Shown piece after piece: positions 17,824 through 18,711 of a stretch of 18,711 bases of DNA. The notes beneath the pieces are model-generated. The model did no database searches, was not told the DNA's origin, and was given only the letters and a program-made list of their open reading frames with translations. A program made the position numbers and the translations under genes. This stretch comes from Gamsiella multidivaricata (lineage: Eukaryota; Mortierellomycota; Mortierellomycetes; Mortierellales; Mortierellaceae): the NCBI RefSeq assembly GCF_025024155.1, contig NW_026251879.1, positions 1 through 18,711 of the forward strand. The letters run 5' to 3'. Positions within the stretch are counted from its first letter, which is position 1, and the number at the start of each line of letters is the position of its first letter.

Positions 17824-17846
17824 GGATCGAAGAACCTTTGCTACCA
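17824..17846 (-). other. Primer-binding site, probably initiator Met tRNA
   Basis: Directly after the 5' LTR the sense strand reads TGGTAGCAAAGGTTC and continues to GATCC. The complement ends in GCTACCA, like eukaryotic initiator Met tRNA, and includes GGATCGAA, like that tRNA's T arm and loop. The first 18 nt (17846-17829) are the classic PBS; the further match into the T loop is an observation. Confidence 0.72.
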
Positions 17847-18034
17847 TGTAATAGCTCTAGGCAGTCGAGGGCAGGGGTAAGGATGGAAAGGGTTGGAATG
17901 CGTGCTGTATTAAGATGGCAACTAGCTGGTCTATATATCTATGTCTACGGTCCGGTTCCGGCCCGGCCGGTTGTCTATAGCCGAGGCCCCAGTCCTTTCG
18001 GAGTCGGGGCTATAAGCGGGGTTATCCTGTTACA
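17847..18034 (-). repeat. 5' LTR of the Ty3 element
   Basis: 188-bp terminal repeat, reading the same as the copy at 12698-12885. It should hold the promoter; a TATATAG box is at about 17933-17939 on the sense strand. The gag leader between the LTR and the ATG is 148 bp and contains the primer-binding site. Confidence 0.96.
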
Positions 18035-18039
18035 CTATG
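18035..18039. repeat. Target-site duplication CTATG, right copy
   Basis: Matches CTATG at 12693-12697 and directly follows the LTR end ACA. Confidence 0.92.
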
Positions 18040-18178
18040 CTTATTCAGAGTCAAGATGACCTTCTTAAGCGTGGTAGGACAGAACAAGGGGGAGGAGATG
18101 CAGTTTGGGAAACAGGGTCAAGAAAGCGTAGATATATTGAAGTTGCTAGATAAGGAATAAAAGGTACAGAACTATGGG

Positions 18179-18190
18179 ATATATATATAT
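18179..18190. repeat. (AT)6 microsatellite at the 3' side of the LINE fragment
   Basis: Six AT units lie six bases beyond the stop codon of the LINE-like frame on its 3' side. Some LINE clades end in simple repeats, so this may be the element's 3' tail, though that is only positional. The rest of 18040-18178 shows no recognisable feature. Confidence 0.5.
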
Positions 18191-18195
18191 GTTTC

Positions 18196-18711
18196 TCATT
18201 GCCTTCGTGTAACGGTCGTACGCGTTGCCAAGAGTCGACCGATCACTTGCCAAGTATCGATCGATCGTGTCGTGGCACGCGACACGGTCGTTGCAGCTCG
18301 TCCCCACTTATCAATCTGCTGTAGCCCTTCGCGCCAGATCGCCTTGTGGACATCTCTAGTAGCACTGCACGTCCACAGGTGATGGTTGTCTTCGTCCTGA
18401 ACATCGCAGACGCAGCAGACACGGTCAGGATATAGACTCGGGTGGCGAGCCTTCATGGTATTCAGGGTAGGCAGCATACCATGCAGCTTCTTAATATGAT
18501 GTGTCCTCTGGGACGTATCAGCAGCACTGCTGAAGAACGTGTGCACAGAGCGCTTGTCGTGGACATGGGCAAGGGTGGACCGCCACTCCACGTCGGCAAG
18601 ATCTGGTATCGCTCTCTTGACACGACGTTGGGTTGTCCAGGCCTGATGACGCCTGATTGTCTTTTCTTTTTTTTTTTTTTTTTCCAATGGACAATCTTTG
18701 CCAGGGTTTAT
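18196..18711 (-). CDS. C-terminal part of a probable LINE-type reverse transcriptase (runs off window)
   Basis: The minus-strand frame is open from the window edge (18711) to TGA at 18198-18196, about 171 residues. It starts with a Lys run encoded by A17, then a basic helical stretch (HQAWTTQRRVKRAI). Later comes a zinc-knuckle-like motif C-x2-C-x7-H-x4-C (CCVCDVQDEDNHHLWTC) of the type found after the reverse transcriptase/RNase H region in non-LTR retrotransposon ORF2 proteins, with the typical E/D-x-x-H-L-x-x-C ending. No catalytic domain lies in the window. The assignment rests on that motif and on the transposon-rich surroundings. It could be another zinc-binding transposon protein. Whether the copy is full length cannot be seen. 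Confidence 0.5.
   Translation of the reverse strand: MNPGKDCPLEKKKKKEKTIRRHQAWTTQRRVKRAIPDLADVEWRSTLAHVHDKRSVHTFFSSAADTSQRTHHIKKLHGMLPTLNTMKARHPSLYPDRVCCVCDVQDEDNHHLWTCSATRDVHKAIWREGLQQIDKWGRAATTVSRATTRSIDTWQVIGRLLATRTTVTRRQ

Larger units (their letters stand above)
12698..18034 (-). mobile_element. Complete Ty3/gypsy chromovirus LTR retrotransposon
   Basis: This is a 5337-bp element read on the minus strand. It has two 188-bp LTRs with TGT...ACA ends, a CTATG target duplication, a primer-binding site next to the 5' LTR (right side of the window), a polypurine tract next to the 3' LTR, gag, and pol in the order protease, reverse transcriptase, RNase H, integrase, chromodomain. That gene order with a chromodomain places it among the chromoviruses of Ty3/gypsy (Metaviridae). 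Both LTRs read the same, base for base, by eye, and neither gene carries a stop or frameshift other than the designed -1 shift, so the copy looks recent and possibly active. It sits beside a Tc1 relic and a LINE fragment. Confidence 0.97.

Noticed and set aside
17784..18059. Open frame of 91 codons crossing the right LTR, repeated in the left LTR
   Set aside because: It lies in LTR sequence, crosses the element's boundary and is antisense to the element.
1..18711. CRISPR array, rRNA, or bacterial-type operon
   Set aside because: No spaced direct repeats, rRNA cores or ribosome-binding-site/operon layout are seen; the genes are eukaryotic and spliced.

Overview
The window is nuclear DNA from a fungus. 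The genes are broken by many short GT-AG introns (76-117 bp), include full-length Ge-1/EDC4 and PIG-U orthologues, and sit next to mixed retrotransposon and DNA-transposon debris. Together with a GCR1-like remnant and a chromodomain Ty3 element, this suggests an early-diverging filamentous fungus such as Mortierellomycota or Mucoromycota. The phylum is inferred from gene content and architecture; no marker was aligned.

Left part (1-8000), conserved housekeeping genes. The 3' end of a Sec61 alpha gene (+) runs tail to tail into a six-exon EDC4/Ge-1 mRNA-decapping scaffold gene (-, 1452 aa). Their candidate poly(A) signals lie only 27 bp apart. The EDC4 gene shares a 312-bp divergent promoter region with an eight-exon gene for PIG-U, a GPI-transamidase subunit (+, 434 aa). 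Every splice junction was rebuilt by reading frame and protein continuity, and both models close without an internal stop.

Middle part (8100-10770), two less ordinary + strand genes. The first is a two-exon 267-aa protein with two predicted helix-turn-helix regions of the CENP-B/Tigger type and no transposase domain. The second is a five-exon 377-aa protein whose N-terminus is a complete C3HC4 RING with the residue pattern of BARD1, but which has no visible ankyrin or BRCT domains.

Right part (10770-18711), transposon territory. A decayed gene with a GCR1-like DNA-binding region is broken by amber codons. It abuts the 3' quarter of a Tc1/mariner transposase gene. At the broken edge of that relic sits a complete, apparently young Ty3/gypsy chromovirus (-, 5337 bp). 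It has 188-bp LTRs that read as identical, a CTATG target duplication, a primer-binding site, a polypurine tract, intact gag and pol, and a textbook -1 frameshift signal (GGGAAAC plus a 9-bp stem) at the gag-pol junction. The window ends in the C-terminal part of a probable LINE-type ORF2.

The host genes serve separate processes (ER translocation, mRNA decay, GPI anchoring, and possibly chromatin or ubiquitin signalling) and show no sign of forming a pathway. The right-hand third records successive transposon insertions.
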